A stretch of DNA of 64,000 nucleotides from Paenibacillus sp. JDR-2 (GTDB lineage Bacteria > Bacillota > Bacilli > Paenibacillales > Paenibacillaceae), in assembly GCF_000023585.1 (NCBI RefSeq), contig NC_012914.1, positions 6,733,501 through 6,797,500 of the forward strand. The letters run 5' to 3'. The notes beneath the pieces are model-generated. The model had not been told where the DNA came from, ran no database searches, and was given only the letters and a program-made list of their open reading frames with translations. The position numbers were made by a program, and so were the translations under genes. Of the stretch, positions 8,116-15,956 are shown in pieces (position 1 is the first letter of the stretch; every line of letters starts with the position of its first letter).

Positions 8116-9700
8116 TGTGCCGCTGTAATAGTCGCTCCCAACAATGCATCCAGCGTTCCAGCTGTGATCGTAGTGCCAAGTACCGCTGTGATCGTTCCTG
8201 CAGTGATTGTTGCTCCTAGAACCGCATCAAGTGTACCTGCTGTGATCGTTGCACCTAACAATGCATCCAATGTGCCTGCCGTAATCGTCGCTCCCAACAA
8301 TGCATCCAGCGTTCCCGCTGTGATTGTCGCCCCGGACACGGCCACAGTGCCGCCCGAAAGCGCAACTGTTCCTCCGGAGATCGCAACCGTACCTGCTGTG
8401 ATCGTAGTACCAAGTACCGCTGTGATCGTACCGGCTGTGATTGTCGCGCCTAGAACCGCATCAAGTGTACCTGCAGTGATTGTCGCTCCCAACAATGCAT
8501 CCAATGTGCCTGCCGTTATCGTCGCTCCCAACAATGCATCCAGCGTTCCCGCTGTGATTGTAGCGCCAGACACGGCCACCGTGCCGCCCGAAAGCGCTAC
8601 TGTTCCTCCAGAAATCGCTACCGTACCTGCGGTAATCGTAGTACCAAGTACCGCTGTGATCGTACCTGCAGTAATCGTCGCTCCCAACAATGCATCCAGC
8701 GTTCCCGCTGTGATTGTAGCGCCAGACACGGCCACCGTGCCGCCCGAAAGCGCTACTGTTCCTCCGGAAATCGCTACCGTACCGGCCGTGATCGTAGTAC
8801 CAAGTACCGCTGTGATCGTACCTGCAGTAATCGTTGCTCCTAGAACGGCATCAAGTGTACCTGCAGTGATCGTCGCTCCTAACAATGCATCCAATGTGCC
8901 CGCTGTAATAGTTGCTCCCAACAATGCATCCAATGTGCCCGCTGTAATAGTTGCTCCCAACAATGCATCCAATGTGCCCGCTGTAATAGTTGCTCCAGAC
9001 ACCGCCACCGTTCCTCCGGCTATCTCAAACGTGCCGCCAGATACCGCGACTGTACCGCCTGAAATGGCTACGGTACCGGCCGTGATCGTGGTGCCAAGCA
9101 CGGCGTTAATCGTTCCGCCTGTGATCGTCGCTCCAAGTAACGCGTTCAATGTTCCCGCCGTTATCGTTGCTCCTAGCACAGCATCTATCGTTCCTGCAGT
9201 AATTGTCGCTCCCAGCAACGCGTCCAATGTTCCAGCTGTTATCGTTGCTCCTAGCACAGCATCCAGCGTTCCGCCTGTAACGGTCGCGCCGGACACCGCC
9301 ACCGTTCCTCCGGACAGCTCAAAGGTACCGCCCGATACTGCGACTGTACCGCCGGAGATGGCTACCGTACCGGCCGTGATCGTTGTGCCAAGCACGGCGT
9401 TAATCGTTCCGGCGGTAATGGTGGCGCCAAGCACGGCATCTACTGTCCCGCCCGTAACGGTTGCACCGGATACGGCGACTGTGCCGCCGGATACTTCGAC
9501 CGTTCCTCCGGAGATCGCCACCGTACCGGCCGTAATCGTTGTGCCAAGTACAGCGCTGATCGTACCGCCTGTAATTGTCGCACCCAGTAAGGCGCTTAAA
9601 GTACCACCCGCCAGAGTAGCATCCACCGTTCCTCCGGAAACGGCTACCGTTCCGGTCACCCCAACCGTGCCGCCAGATATGGCAACCGTACCGGCCGTAA
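7535..9700 (-). repeat. Protein-coding tandem repeat array, 39-bp and 21-bp units
   Basis: The middle of the repeat protein is built from a 39-bp unit (13 residues, consensus LGATITAGTLDAL) mixed with shorter 7-residue units (SGGTVAV, SGGTVAI). Many adjacent 39-bp units differ by only one to three bases, mostly at third positions, showing recent tandem duplication. Regular GTx and ITAGT spacing suggests a right-handed beta-solenoid. Near-identical units make the array prone to copy-number change and to assembly error. Confidence 0.9.
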
Positions 9701-9863
9701 TCGTCACACCCAAAATACTGCTGATCGTACCGTCAAGCATCACGGTAACCAGATTGCCGCTTGAGTCCACTGTCAGCGGCCGCGCCGTATCCGTACTGTC
9801 TTTACCAAAGATTAAAGTGCGTAAATTATCAGGATTCGGATTAAATGTCGAAAAGTTTGGCAT
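8100..9863 (-). CDS. Thr/Ser-rich tandem-repeat surface protein, N-terminal part (DUF6385-type)
   Basis: 587 codons. A short N-terminal module (PNFSTFNPNPDNLRT, FGKDSTDTARPLTVDSSGN) is followed by more than 500 residues of Thr/Gly/Ala/Ser repeats without charged residues, the composition of an extended, possibly O-glycosylated filament. No Sec signal peptide is visible, so delivery to a forming spore surface from the mother cell is more likely than secretion (inference). The frame ends in an aberrant AAHWMQF tail because of a missing C near 8120; the protein resumes in 7183-8115. It begins 9 bp after the small basic protein gene at 9873, so the two share an operon that continues into the GT2-TPR genes. 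Function by homology is unknown. Confidence 0.75.
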   Translation of the reverse strand: MPNFSTFNPNPDNLRTLIFGKDSTDTARPLTVDSSGNLVTVMLDGTISSILGVTITAGTVAISGGTVGVTGTVAVSGGTVDATLAGGTLSALLGATITGGTISAVLGTTITAGTVAISGGTVEVSGGTVAVSGATVTGGTVDAVLGATITAGTINAVLGTTITAGTVAISGGTVAVSGGTFELSGGTVAVSGATVTGGTLDAVLGATITAGTLDALLGATITAGTIDAVLGATITAGTLNALLGATITGGTINAVLGTTITAGTVAISGGTVAVSGGTFEIAGGTVAVSGATITAGTLDALLGATITAGTLDALLGATITAGTLDALLGATITAGTLDAVLGATITAGTITAVLGTTITAGTVAISGGTVALSGGTVAVSGATITAGTLDALLGATITAGTITAVLGTTITAGTVAISGGTVALSGGTVAVSGATITAGTLDALLGATITAGTLDALLGATITAGTLDAVLGATITAGTITAVLGTTITAGTVAISGGTVALSGGTVAVSGATITAGTLDALLGATITAGTLDALLGATITAGTLDAVLGATITAGTITAVLGTTITAGTLDALLGATITAAHWMQF

Positions 9864-9872
9864 GCCTTCCCA

Positions 9873-10361
9873 TCACCTATTTTCTCTTAGAAAATGAAAT
9901 TCATGAACCGAGGTCATCTGCGTTCGCTGTGCCTGAAAATATACCTGGATCAAAGTTGAAGCACCTGGCTGCTGCGAGCGTATCGAGAGTCTTGTAAAAT
10001 GCAAAAATCTCGACGGAGTCATAATGATCATGCCCCCCGGCTCCACGACGCTCTCATAGTCGCTTGCGAAATCCACCCCGTTTGGTCCAACCTCCAAGCG
10101 CACAACGGCTGCATTTCCTCCCCGGTTCAGCACTGAGTAAGAAAGCACCAAATCGGAGGATGTGTCTTGTTTGGGCATCGGGACGAATTCATCTGATGTC
10201 GCAGCTTCTTCATATTCAATGGAACGGAAACTTTGACAACAGTTGCCGTCTTTGCCCCTGCGGCAAACACGTCTTCGGGGGATACAGCGTTTCTTGGGCT
10301 TTAACGGCTTTTTGCGGCAACGACGTGGTCTTCTATGTTTGCATCCTGCTGTTTTTCCCAT
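9873..10361 (-). CDS. Small basic protein with C-terminal DUF6385-like domain
   Basis: 162 residues from ATG at 10361, preceded by GAGGAGAAGAGGAGAA; an upstream in-frame ATG at 10394 lacks a good SD. Residues ~4-40 are almost pure Lys/Arg/Cys (RRPRRCRKKP, KKRCIPRRRVCRRGK), like cationic spore-coat proteins. Residues ~50-150 resemble the C-terminal domain of the neighbouring repeat protein (VLSYSVLNRGGNAAVVRLEV, SRFLHFTRLSIRS). Its position first in the operon suggests a docking or anchoring partner of the repeat protein; that is inference. Confidence 0.7.
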   Translation of the reverse strand: MGKTAGCKHRRPRRCRKKPLKPKKRCIPRRRVCRRGKDGNCCQSFRSIEYEEAATSDEFVPMPKQDTSSDLVLSYSVLNRGGNAAVVRLEVGPNGVDFASDYESVVEPGGMIIMTPSRFLHFTRLSIRSQQPGASTLIQVYFQAQRTQMTSVHEFHFLRENR

Positions 10362-10394
10362 TTCTCCTCTTCTCCTCAATGTCCATGCTTCCAT

Positions 10395-10403
10395 TACTTT
10401 ATG
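10395..10403 (-). promoter_or_regulatory. Possible sigma-K-like -10 element
   Basis: On the minus strand the sequence reads CATAAAGTA, matching the CATAnnnTA -10 consensus of the late mother-cell sigma factor SigK, ~35 bp upstream of the basic-protein gene. The -35 match is poor, so this is suggestive only. Confidence 0.3.
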
Positions 10404-10540
10404 TGTAAACGAATTTGTCCGCGGCGGCGATTGACGCCTGTAGATTCACCTAACTTCCTTCTCATCGTTAAATCCCCATACGAATCCGGCTTTTCCACCA
10501 TATACTGTGGCAAGCATTTCGATACAAGAGGTGGGGACAA

Positions 10541-11074
10541 TTGACGAATTACTCCGTATTTAACAGCGAGAACAATCCGCTTTATATTTTGCTGAATAAC
10601 CGCTACAGCAGTCCTGCCATCGTGGCTCCTCCTGAAGAAGACGCTGCTGCGAGCGGCCGGTTTTTTATGGTCACTTCGGCTAGCACAGCCGTAGGCGCGG
10701 GCTCCAACTTGTTGATTCAGATTACCAATCCAAACGGCAGCGGAAGGTCGCTGTATGTTTCAAAAATTAGCGGTGGAGTGAGTGCGGCTGCAACAGTGAA
10801 CCTTTATTCGGGAGGCACGGTCACGGGTGGTACAACGCCAACTCCGTTTAACATGCAGCTTGGCAACGCGACAACAAGCGTAGCTACCGCTAGGGTAACT
10901 ACCGGAAGCGTGTCGGGTTCACCAACGTTGTTCTATACCACTTTGCTGGCGGCGGGGATGTTTGAGGTTGCTTTTGCAGGGGGACTTATTGTAGCGCCTA
11001 ACCGTTCAGTCACCATCTCAGTTGGTACCGGTGCCATTACGGCGGCGGCCAATATTTCGTGGTGGGAGTTTTAA
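10541..11074 (+). CDS. Thr/Ser/Gly-rich surface protein, WWE-ending paralogue 1
   Basis: 177 residues, TTG start at 10541 after AGAGGTGGGG. No signal peptide or transmembrane segment. Alternating hydrophobic and Thr/Ser/Gly residues (IQITNPNGSGRSLYVSKISGG, VNLYSGGTVTGGTTPTPFN) and a terminal ISWWEF indicate an all-beta, possibly jelly-roll protein. It is homologous to the next gene (shared NPSGSG/NPNGSG, YSGGTV, PFN/NFN, WWE) and overlaps it by one base. Divergent from the repeat-protein operon, so likely part of the same surface layer. I do not recognise a named family. Confidence 0.7.
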   Translation: MTNYSVFNSENNPLYILLNNRYSSPAIVAPPEEDAAASGRFFMVTSASTAVGAGSNLLIQITNPNGSGRSLYVSKISGGVSAAATVNLYSGGTVTGGTTPTPFNMQLGNATTSVATARVTTGSVSGSPTLFYTTLLAAGMFEVAFAGGLIVAPNRSVTISVGTGAITAAANISWWEF

Positions 11075-11658
11075 TGCCGAATAACCCGATATTTGACGGC
11101 TCCAACGGGCCCTTGTACGGAGCGGCAGCCAACTCCTATACGCAGCCCGGGTCCGAGATTCCGGTTCAGTCCGGCACCTCCGTACAAGCCGGAAGCTCCT
11201 TCAGCATCAGCGCATCCAACAGCTTGTCCTTAGGACTGTTAGGGGGAAGCGTCAATATCTCGATTCGCATCGCCAACCCTTCGGGCAGCGGCAAAACCGC
11301 GTACCTTGGACAGATCATCGGGTACACCAACATTTCGCTAAGCCTGCTTTCGAGCTTTTCCGCGCAAGTGACGGTCTACAGCGGTGGAACCGTTGCTTCC
11401 CCAACTACCGTAACGCCGGTCAATTTTAACTTGGGAAGCGGGACGGCCAGTGTCGCTTCCGTCACCACCTCTATCAACGCCGTGACTGGCGGGACGGCTT
11501 TTATCCTATATCCGCTGCAGCCTGGCCCATTCTCTTTTTCCGTTGGCGGGGGCGTTTCCGTACCGCCGGGACAGACCTTAACCGTTAACGTAGTAGGCTC
11601 TTTGACCGTGCTTGGCCTGATGGGGGTCGGCGCGGAGGTCATCTGGTGGGAAGCTTGA
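11074..11658 (+). CDS. Thr/Ser/Gly-rich surface protein, WWE-ending paralogue 2
   Basis: 194 residues. ATG at 11074 overlaps the preceding stop (TAATG) with GGTGGGAG as SD, giving translational coupling; a GTG further upstream is less likely. The composition is again beta-rich (SVNISIRIANPSGSGKTAYLG, VTVYSGGTVASPTTVTPVNF) and the protein ends VIWWEA. The pair looks like an old tandem duplication. Two coupled all-beta paralogues beside a giant repeat protein suggest subunits of one spore or cell-surface structure; that is inference. Confidence 0.7.
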   Translation: MPNNPIFDGSNGPLYGAAANSYTQPGSEIPVQSGTSVQAGSSFSISASNSLSLGLLGGSVNISIRIANPSGSGKTAYLGQIIGYTNISLSLLSSFSAQVTVYSGGTVASPTTVTPVNFNLGSGTASVASVTTSINAVTGGTAFILYPLQPGPFSFSVGGGVSVPPGQTLTVNVVGSLTVLGLMGVGAEVIWWEA

Positions 11659-11725
11659 ATAAACAGCAAAAAAGCCCACGCTGCCTTGAACGGGCGACAT
11701 GAGCTTTTATTAAGGCAGTATGAGA

Positions 11726-12271
11726 TTACAGCAGCTTCTGGATATCTTCCACCATATTTAGCGGCTCGTCCGTCGATTCAAACCGTTTGATGACGTTGCC
11801 CTCGCGGTCAACGAGGAACTTCGTGAAGTTCCATTTCACGTCGTTGCCTTCCAGGTAATGAGGCAGCTTCTCCGACAGGAAAGTATGAAGCATTTTGCCG
11901 CTTGGCTCCGAGGTGTCAAAGCCGTGGAACGGAGCTTGCTCCGTCAAATACTTGAACAGAGGATGAGCCGATTCTTCACGGACATCCGTCTTCGCAAACA
12001 GCGGGAAGGATACGCCGTAGTTGATCTGGCAAAATTCCTGCACATCCGAATTCGAGCCTGGCTCCTGTTCGCCGAACTGATTGCTCGGAAAGCCCAGAAT
12101 TTCGAGTCCTTGCTCCTTGAATTGCTCATATACCTTCTGCAGGTCGGAATATTGAGGCGTGAAGCCGCATTTGCTTGCTGTATTTACGATGACCAGAACC
12201 TTGCCCTTGTAATCCTCCAGGCTAACACGCTGCCCTCTAATTGTATCTGCTTCAAATGAATAAACGCTCAT
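11726..12271 (-). CDS. bsaA: Glutathione peroxidase-family thiol peroxidase
   Basis: 181 residues, full length for the family. The peroxidatic Cys is in NTASKCGFTPQY near residue 36, followed by FPSNQFGEQEPG and WNFTKFLVDREG, which supply the Gln and Trp of the active site. Bacterial members with Cys instead of Sec usually use thioredoxin to reduce hydroperoxides in the cytoplasm. The SD is GGAGGAGGATATATT before ATG. No candidate operon partner. A loose AT-rich palindrome near 12293-12311 resembles, but does not clearly match, the PerR-type box at katA. Confidence 0.93.
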   Translation of the reverse strand: MSVYSFEADTIRGQRVSLEDYKGKVLVIVNTASKCGFTPQYSDLQKVYEQFKEQGLEILGFPSNQFGEQEPGSNSDVQEFCQINYGVSFPLFAKTDVREESAHPLFKYLTEQAPFHGFDTSEPSGKMLHTFLSEKLPHYLEGNDVKWNFTKFLVDREGNVIKRFESTDEPLNMVEDIQKLL

Positions 12272-12377
12272 AATATATCCTCCTCCGACTAAATGATTTG
12301 ATTAAAATTAAATTGCATACAATTTATATCATATTCCGATGCCCTATGTCAAACATTGAATAGCTAGTCTGCGCACG

Positions 12378-12610
12378 AATAAGGGGAAATTTCCGTCTTG
12401 CAGCGCTCGCTTTTGATTAATGCAACGGGCAACCAGCCTATTAAGTCGGTTTTTTTCCCTTACAGCTACCCGCTCCGTATCAGCCCAACTAACAACCAGC
12501 CCAATAAGTCGGTTTTTTCCTCTTACAGCTACCCGCTGCATATCAACGCTCCGAACAACTAGCGAATTAAGTCGGTTTATCCGTCTTGCGGCACGGAAGG
12601 ACCGTGCCCA
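12378..12610. repeat. Four degenerate copies of a 63-bp intergenic repeat
   Basis: The phrase AAGTCGGTT recurs at 12443, 12506 and 12569, exactly 63 bp apart, with a more degenerate copy near 12380. The first two intact copies also share CTTACAGCTACCCGCT. The second contains CGGTTTTTTCCTCTTA, the same 16-mer found in the 124-bp repeats at 41.0-41.5 kb. There is no gene in this ~400-bp spacer between bsaA and ccdC. Confidence 0.75.
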
Positions 12611-12647
12611 TGAATCAAAAATAAACGACCGAATCTTGATTGCGGTC

Positions 12648-12677
12648 AAAAAAAGGGCGTGCCTCACGGCACGGCCC
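12648..12677 (-). terminator. Rho-independent terminator of ccdC
   Basis: On the minus strand a GC-rich stem (GTGCC paired with GGCAC inside GGGC/GCCC) is followed by seven T residues, directly after the ccdC stop. Confidence 0.85.
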
Positions 12678-12682
12678 ACTCG

Positions 12683-13168
12683 TTACATTTCCGCCTTTTG
12701 CAAACGCATATAGTCGCCAACCATGGCGAAACGCCACGGGAGGATCATCCCAAACGCGAGCAGGTAGAACAAAGCCCCTGTCTGCGGGATCGACATATAT
12801 TGCTCGACTACGCTATGCAGCGCTAGCCGGATCGCAAGCAAGGTCAGCATGATGAAAATAAACGCCTTGGAACGGCGGACGAATATATCGGATTCGACTC
12901 TCTCGAGACGCGTTGTGACGATAAGTGGGAACGAGAAGATCAAAAGCCCCGTGCCAAAAGCCGATAACCCCCACAGCCAGTGGATATGGGTAACGGGAAA
13001 AGCAAACATCATAAAGCCCGTCGACATGCCTAGCGGCGGGGCGATAATTTTACGCAGGTTCGTCGGCTGTTTGCCCGCCCGCATGCGAAGCACGATAAGC
13101 GTCAGACCGGCACAAACCGAAAAAACGATGGACGCCACTTGAATGAGATGTGTATTTGCAGATAGCAT
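12683..13168 (-). CDS. ccdC: CcdC-like membrane protein
   Basis: 161-residue integral membrane protein with about five hydrophobic segments. Characteristic stretches are KIIAPPLGMSTGFMMFAFP near 40-58, RRSKAFIFIMLTLLAIRLAL and AFGMILPWRFAMV near the C terminus, matching Bacillus CcdC/YneJ. CcdC lies beside ccdA in Bacillus but is not strictly required for cytochrome c maturation. Here it stands alone, with SD TGAGGAT, so a role in cytochrome c biogenesis is by family only. Confidence 0.88.
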   Translation of the reverse strand: MLSANTHLIQVASIVFSVCAGLTLIVLRMRAGKQPTNLRKIIAPPLGMSTGFMMFAFPVTHIHWLWGLSAFGTGLLIFSFPLIVTTRLERVESDIFVRRSKAFIFIMLTLLAIRLALHSVVEQYMSIPQTGALFYLLAFGMILPWRFAMVGDYMRLQKAEM

Positions 13169-13278
13169 CGTTATCTATCCTCATTTCAAAATAGGTTAGC
13201 TACACCCATCGTACTGCAAAATTTTAAACAGTGCAAACCTTCTGAAGCCCGCAAGTTTATGCCTTTCAAACGATCCAA

Positions 13279-14259
13279 TCAATAAGATCCGCGGATAAAC
13301 GGATGGACCTGTTCCTTATAGAAAGCCGCAAGACGCTCCCGATCTTCTGCCGTAAATGAAGGCACGTCCAGTGCCGCAAGATTATCCTCCACCTGACGGA
13401 CGTTGCGGAAGCCCGGAATTACGCAAGTGACGGCTTCATGATCAAGCAGCCAGCGCAGCGATGCACGCGTCATATTGCCGCGGCCCTCCTCCATCCAGCG
13501 CAGCTGGTCGGCCAGCTCGACGCCTTTGGCAAAGCCTAGACCGGCGAATGTCTCGCCCACGTTAAACGCTTCGCCGTTCTCGTTAAAGCGGCGGTGGTCA
13601 TCCGCTTCGAAGGTGGACGATGCCGTGAACTTCCCCGTCAATAGACCGCTCGCAAGCGGCAGGCGAACCAAGATGCCAACGCCGCGGCGATGCGCTTCAT
13701 TGAGCAGCTCAAGCGGCTTCTGGCGGAAAATATTATAGATGACCTGAAGCGCGCGCACATTCGGCTGCTCCAGGCAGAAGAGACCTTCCTCCACCGATTC
13801 TACGCTTACGCCGTAATGACGGATTTTGCCTTCCTGTTGCAGCTTGTCCAGCACCTCGAACACGCTTCCGTTCTTCAGAATCGACATTGGCGGGCAATGG
13901 ATCTGGTACAGATCAATCCGCTCGCGCTCCAGACGCTTCAGGCTGGCTTCGCAATAAGCGCGGACCGAAGCCTCCGAGTAGGTCGCCGGATCATGAATAT
14001 CTCCCGCGCGGCAAAATTTCGTCGCGATATAAATCTCATCCTCGCGCCCTTTGGCGGCTTGCGCGAGCAGCTGCTCGCTGTGGCCGTCTCCGTACACGTC
14101 TGCCGTATCAAAGAAGTTGACGCCTTTATCGATGGCAGCCTCAAGCGCCATGAGCGATTCCTTATCGTTGACGTTGCCCCAGGCACCGCCAATCGCCCAT
14201 GTTCCGAAGCTGATCTCGCTAACTTTCAATTCCGATGAACCTAACCCGCGATATTGCAT
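13279..14259 (-). CDS. Aldo/keto reductase
   Basis: 326-residue NADPH-dependent oxidoreductase with a TIM-barrel fold. The catalytic tetrad is visible: Asp51 and Tyr56 in FFDTADVYGDGHSE, Lys81 in IATKF and His121 in DLYQIHCP. The C-terminal coenzyme site ends VIPGFRNVRQVEDN. AKR enzymes of this subgroup reduce aldehydes and ketones; the physiological substrate cannot be inferred. Monocistronic between ccdC and katA. Confidence 0.92.
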   Translation of the reverse strand: MQYRGLGSSELKVSEISFGTWAIGGAWGNVNDKESLMALEAAIDKGVNFFDTADVYGDGHSEQLLAQAAKGREDEIYIATKFCRAGDIHDPATYSEASVRAYCEASLKRLERERIDLYQIHCPPMSILKNGSVFEVLDKLQQEGKIRHYGVSVESVEEGLFCLEQPNVRALQVIYNIFRQKPLELLNEAHRRGVGILVRLPLASGLLTGKFTASSTFEADDHRRFNENGEAFNVGETFAGLGFAKGVELADQLRWMEEGRGNMTRASLRWLLDHEAVTCVIPGFRNVRQVEDNLAALDVPSFTAEDRERLAAFYKEQVHPFIRGSY

Positions 14260-14301
14260 CCTCTCACCTCGTTATGTAATCGTTTACGTCAATAGTGTAA
14301 C

Positions 14302-14347
14302 AAAAAAACGGCCGAAGCCCAATCGTCAATCGATCGGCTTCGGCCGT
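14302..14347 (-). terminator. Strong terminator downstream of katA
   Basis: A perfect 12-bp stem (ACGGCCGAAGCC at 14308-14319 with its complement at 14336-14347) is followed on the minus strand by a run of seven T residues. Confidence 0.93.
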
Positions 14348-14360
14348 TGGTTTTATAAAA

Positions 14361-15818
14361 TTAACGCTGGTGCTGCATATAGGCGCTGATATCTACGCCA
14401 AGCCCTTTCGAAAGGCGGATACCGAATTCCACGTTAGCGCGGAAGAAGTTGCATACAGCACGCAGCTGGACATTTTCGCTTGCGTGCTTCAGGTCGTTCA
14501 CCAGATTGCTGACCAGATTATCCCGCTGCTCTGGCGGCAGCGACAAGTAGCGCTCCCCTGCCTGCGTGAAATCATCGGTCTTGTCGATCTTCTGACGTCC
14601 GGCATAGCCATGCAATGGCGCGTCGCCGTCCTTGTACTCCGAAACTTCCCGCGGGCTTTCCGAAGAGCTGTTAGGCTCATAGTTAACGGTTGAAGGATCG
14701 GCTTTCATCGTCATCGCGCCACCTTGCTGATGGTTGCGAACCGGCGCGTAAGGGCAATTGACCGGAATATGAAGATAGTTGGCCCCAAGACGGTAGCGCT
14801 GCGCATCCGGGTACGAGAATAGGCGTCCTTGGAGAAGCTTGTCTTCCGAAGGCTCAATGCCGGGTACTACGGCGCTAGGCGCAAAAGCAGACTGCTCGAC
14901 TTCGGCAAAATAATTGTCCGGATTGCGGTTCAGCCGCATGGTGCCAACAAGCTGCAGCGGGTACATATCCTCCGGCCAAATCTTCGTTGGATCCAGCGGA
15001 TCGAAGGAATAACGGTCCAGATGCTCAACCGGCATCAGCTGCACATGCAGATCCCACTCCGGATATTGGCCTAGTTCGATGGAATCGTATAAATCCCGAG
15101 TCGCATGGTTGAAGTCTTTGCCTTGCATCTCGCTGGCTTCGGCAGCCGTAAAGTTGCGGACTCCCTGCTTCGATTTCCAATGGTATTTCACATACGTTAC
15201 ATTGCCCTCGTCATTTATCCACTTGAACGCGTGAACGCCAAAGCCGTCCATTTCGCGGTAGGAAGCAGGGGTGCCGGCATCGGAGAATACCCAAGTAAGC
15301 ATATGGGTCGATTCCGGCGACAGCGTCATGAAGTCCCAGTAACGCTCCGGCTCTTGAATATTCGTTCGCGGGGACGGCTTAAGCGAATGAACCATATCCG
15401 GAAATTTGATCGCATCGCGTATGAAGAAGACCGGCAAATGGTTGCCGACGATATCCAGGTTGCCTTCCTCCGTGTAGAACTTCACTGCAAAACCGCGCGG
15501 ATCGCGCGCCGTCTCCGGCGAACCTGTTCCGTGAATAACGGTGGAGAACCGGACAAACACGTCCGTTTCTTTGCCCGCTTCCCGCAGGAATGCTGCCTTT
15601 GTATGGGCACTCATGCTGCTTGCTGCCCGGAATACGCCATATGCGCCAGCCCCGCGCGCATGCACCACGCGCTCCGGAATACGTTCGCGGTCAAAATGGG
15701 CGATCTTCTCGATCAGATGGTAATCCTCCAGCAAGGTCGGGCCGCGTTGTCCGGCTGTTCTGGAGTTTTGATTATCGCCTACAGGCTTGCCTTGATTAGT
15801 GGTTAAACGGTTGATCAT
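14361..15818 (-). CDS. katA: Monofunctional haem catalase
   Basis: 485 residues, typical small-subunit clade length. The distal catalytic His53 is in RVVHARGAGAYG, the Asn in VGNHLPVFF, and the proximal haem tyrosine in RLFSYPDAQRYRLG; the family motif DPRGFAVKFYTEEGN is intact. It dismutates hydrogen peroxide in the cytoplasm. SD GGAGGTACCGAT precedes ATG. Directly upstream lies a 19-bp palindrome (15842-15860) also found upstream of the Fur-family gene at 16709-17098, so PerR repression relieved by peroxide is strongly suggested. It ends in a strong terminator. Confidence 0.97.
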   Translation of the reverse strand: MINRLTTNQGKPVGDNQNSRTAGQRGPTLLEDYHLIEKIAHFDRERIPERVVHARGAGAYGVFRAASSMSAHTKAAFLREAGKETDVFVRFSTVIHGTGSPETARDPRGFAVKFYTEEGNLDIVGNHLPVFFIRDAIKFPDMVHSLKPSPRTNIQEPERYWDFMTLSPESTHMLTWVFSDAGTPASYREMDGFGVHAFKWINDEGNVTYVKYHWKSKQGVRNFTAAEASEMQGKDFNHATRDLYDSIELGQYPEWDLHVQLMPVEHLDRYSFDPLDPTKIWPEDMYPLQLVGTMRLNRNPDNYFAEVEQSAFAPSAVVPGIEPSEDKLLQGRLFSYPDAQRYRLGANYLHIPVNCPYAPVRNHQQGGAMTMKADPSTVNYEPNSSSESPREVSEYKDGDAPLHGYAGRQKIDKTDDFTQAGERYLSLPPEQRDNLVSNLVNDLKHASENVQLRAVCNFFRANVEFGIRLSKGLGVDISAYMQHQR

Positions 15819-15841
15819 ATCGGTACCTCCGGATTATTTAT

Positions 15842-15860
15842 ATTTAGACTTGATCTAAAT
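15842..15860. promoter_or_regulatory. PerR-type operator upstream of katA
   Basis: ATTTAGACTTGATCTAAAT is an imperfect palindrome. Aligned without gaps it matches the site at 17123-17141 in 15 of 19 positions. It lies between the katA SD and a weak promoter (TTGATC and TTATAA, 18 bp apart, on the minus strand), where a repressor would block transcription. Confidence 0.75.
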
Positions 15861-15956
15861 CTTATAATCCTATTGTACGTTTACGGATCAACCCTGTCAT
15901 GAACGTTGGATGAAAACCTAATGAAGAACAGATGAAGAAGGTCCCTGCACTCTCTT

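Noticed and set aside
7526..8128. Second plus-strand open frame antisense to the repeat protein
   Set aside because: Same reason; its boundaries follow the array and the frameshift.
8164..9897. Long plus-strand open frame (VPAVIVAP repeats) antisense to the repeat protein
   Set aside because: Mirror of the 39-bp repeats on the other strand; no SD, no terminal domains, and composition follows directly from the sense repeat.
12293..12311. PerR-type box upstream of bsaA
   Set aside because: AT-rich palindrome lacks the ATTTAGAC half-site shared by katA and perR; too weak.
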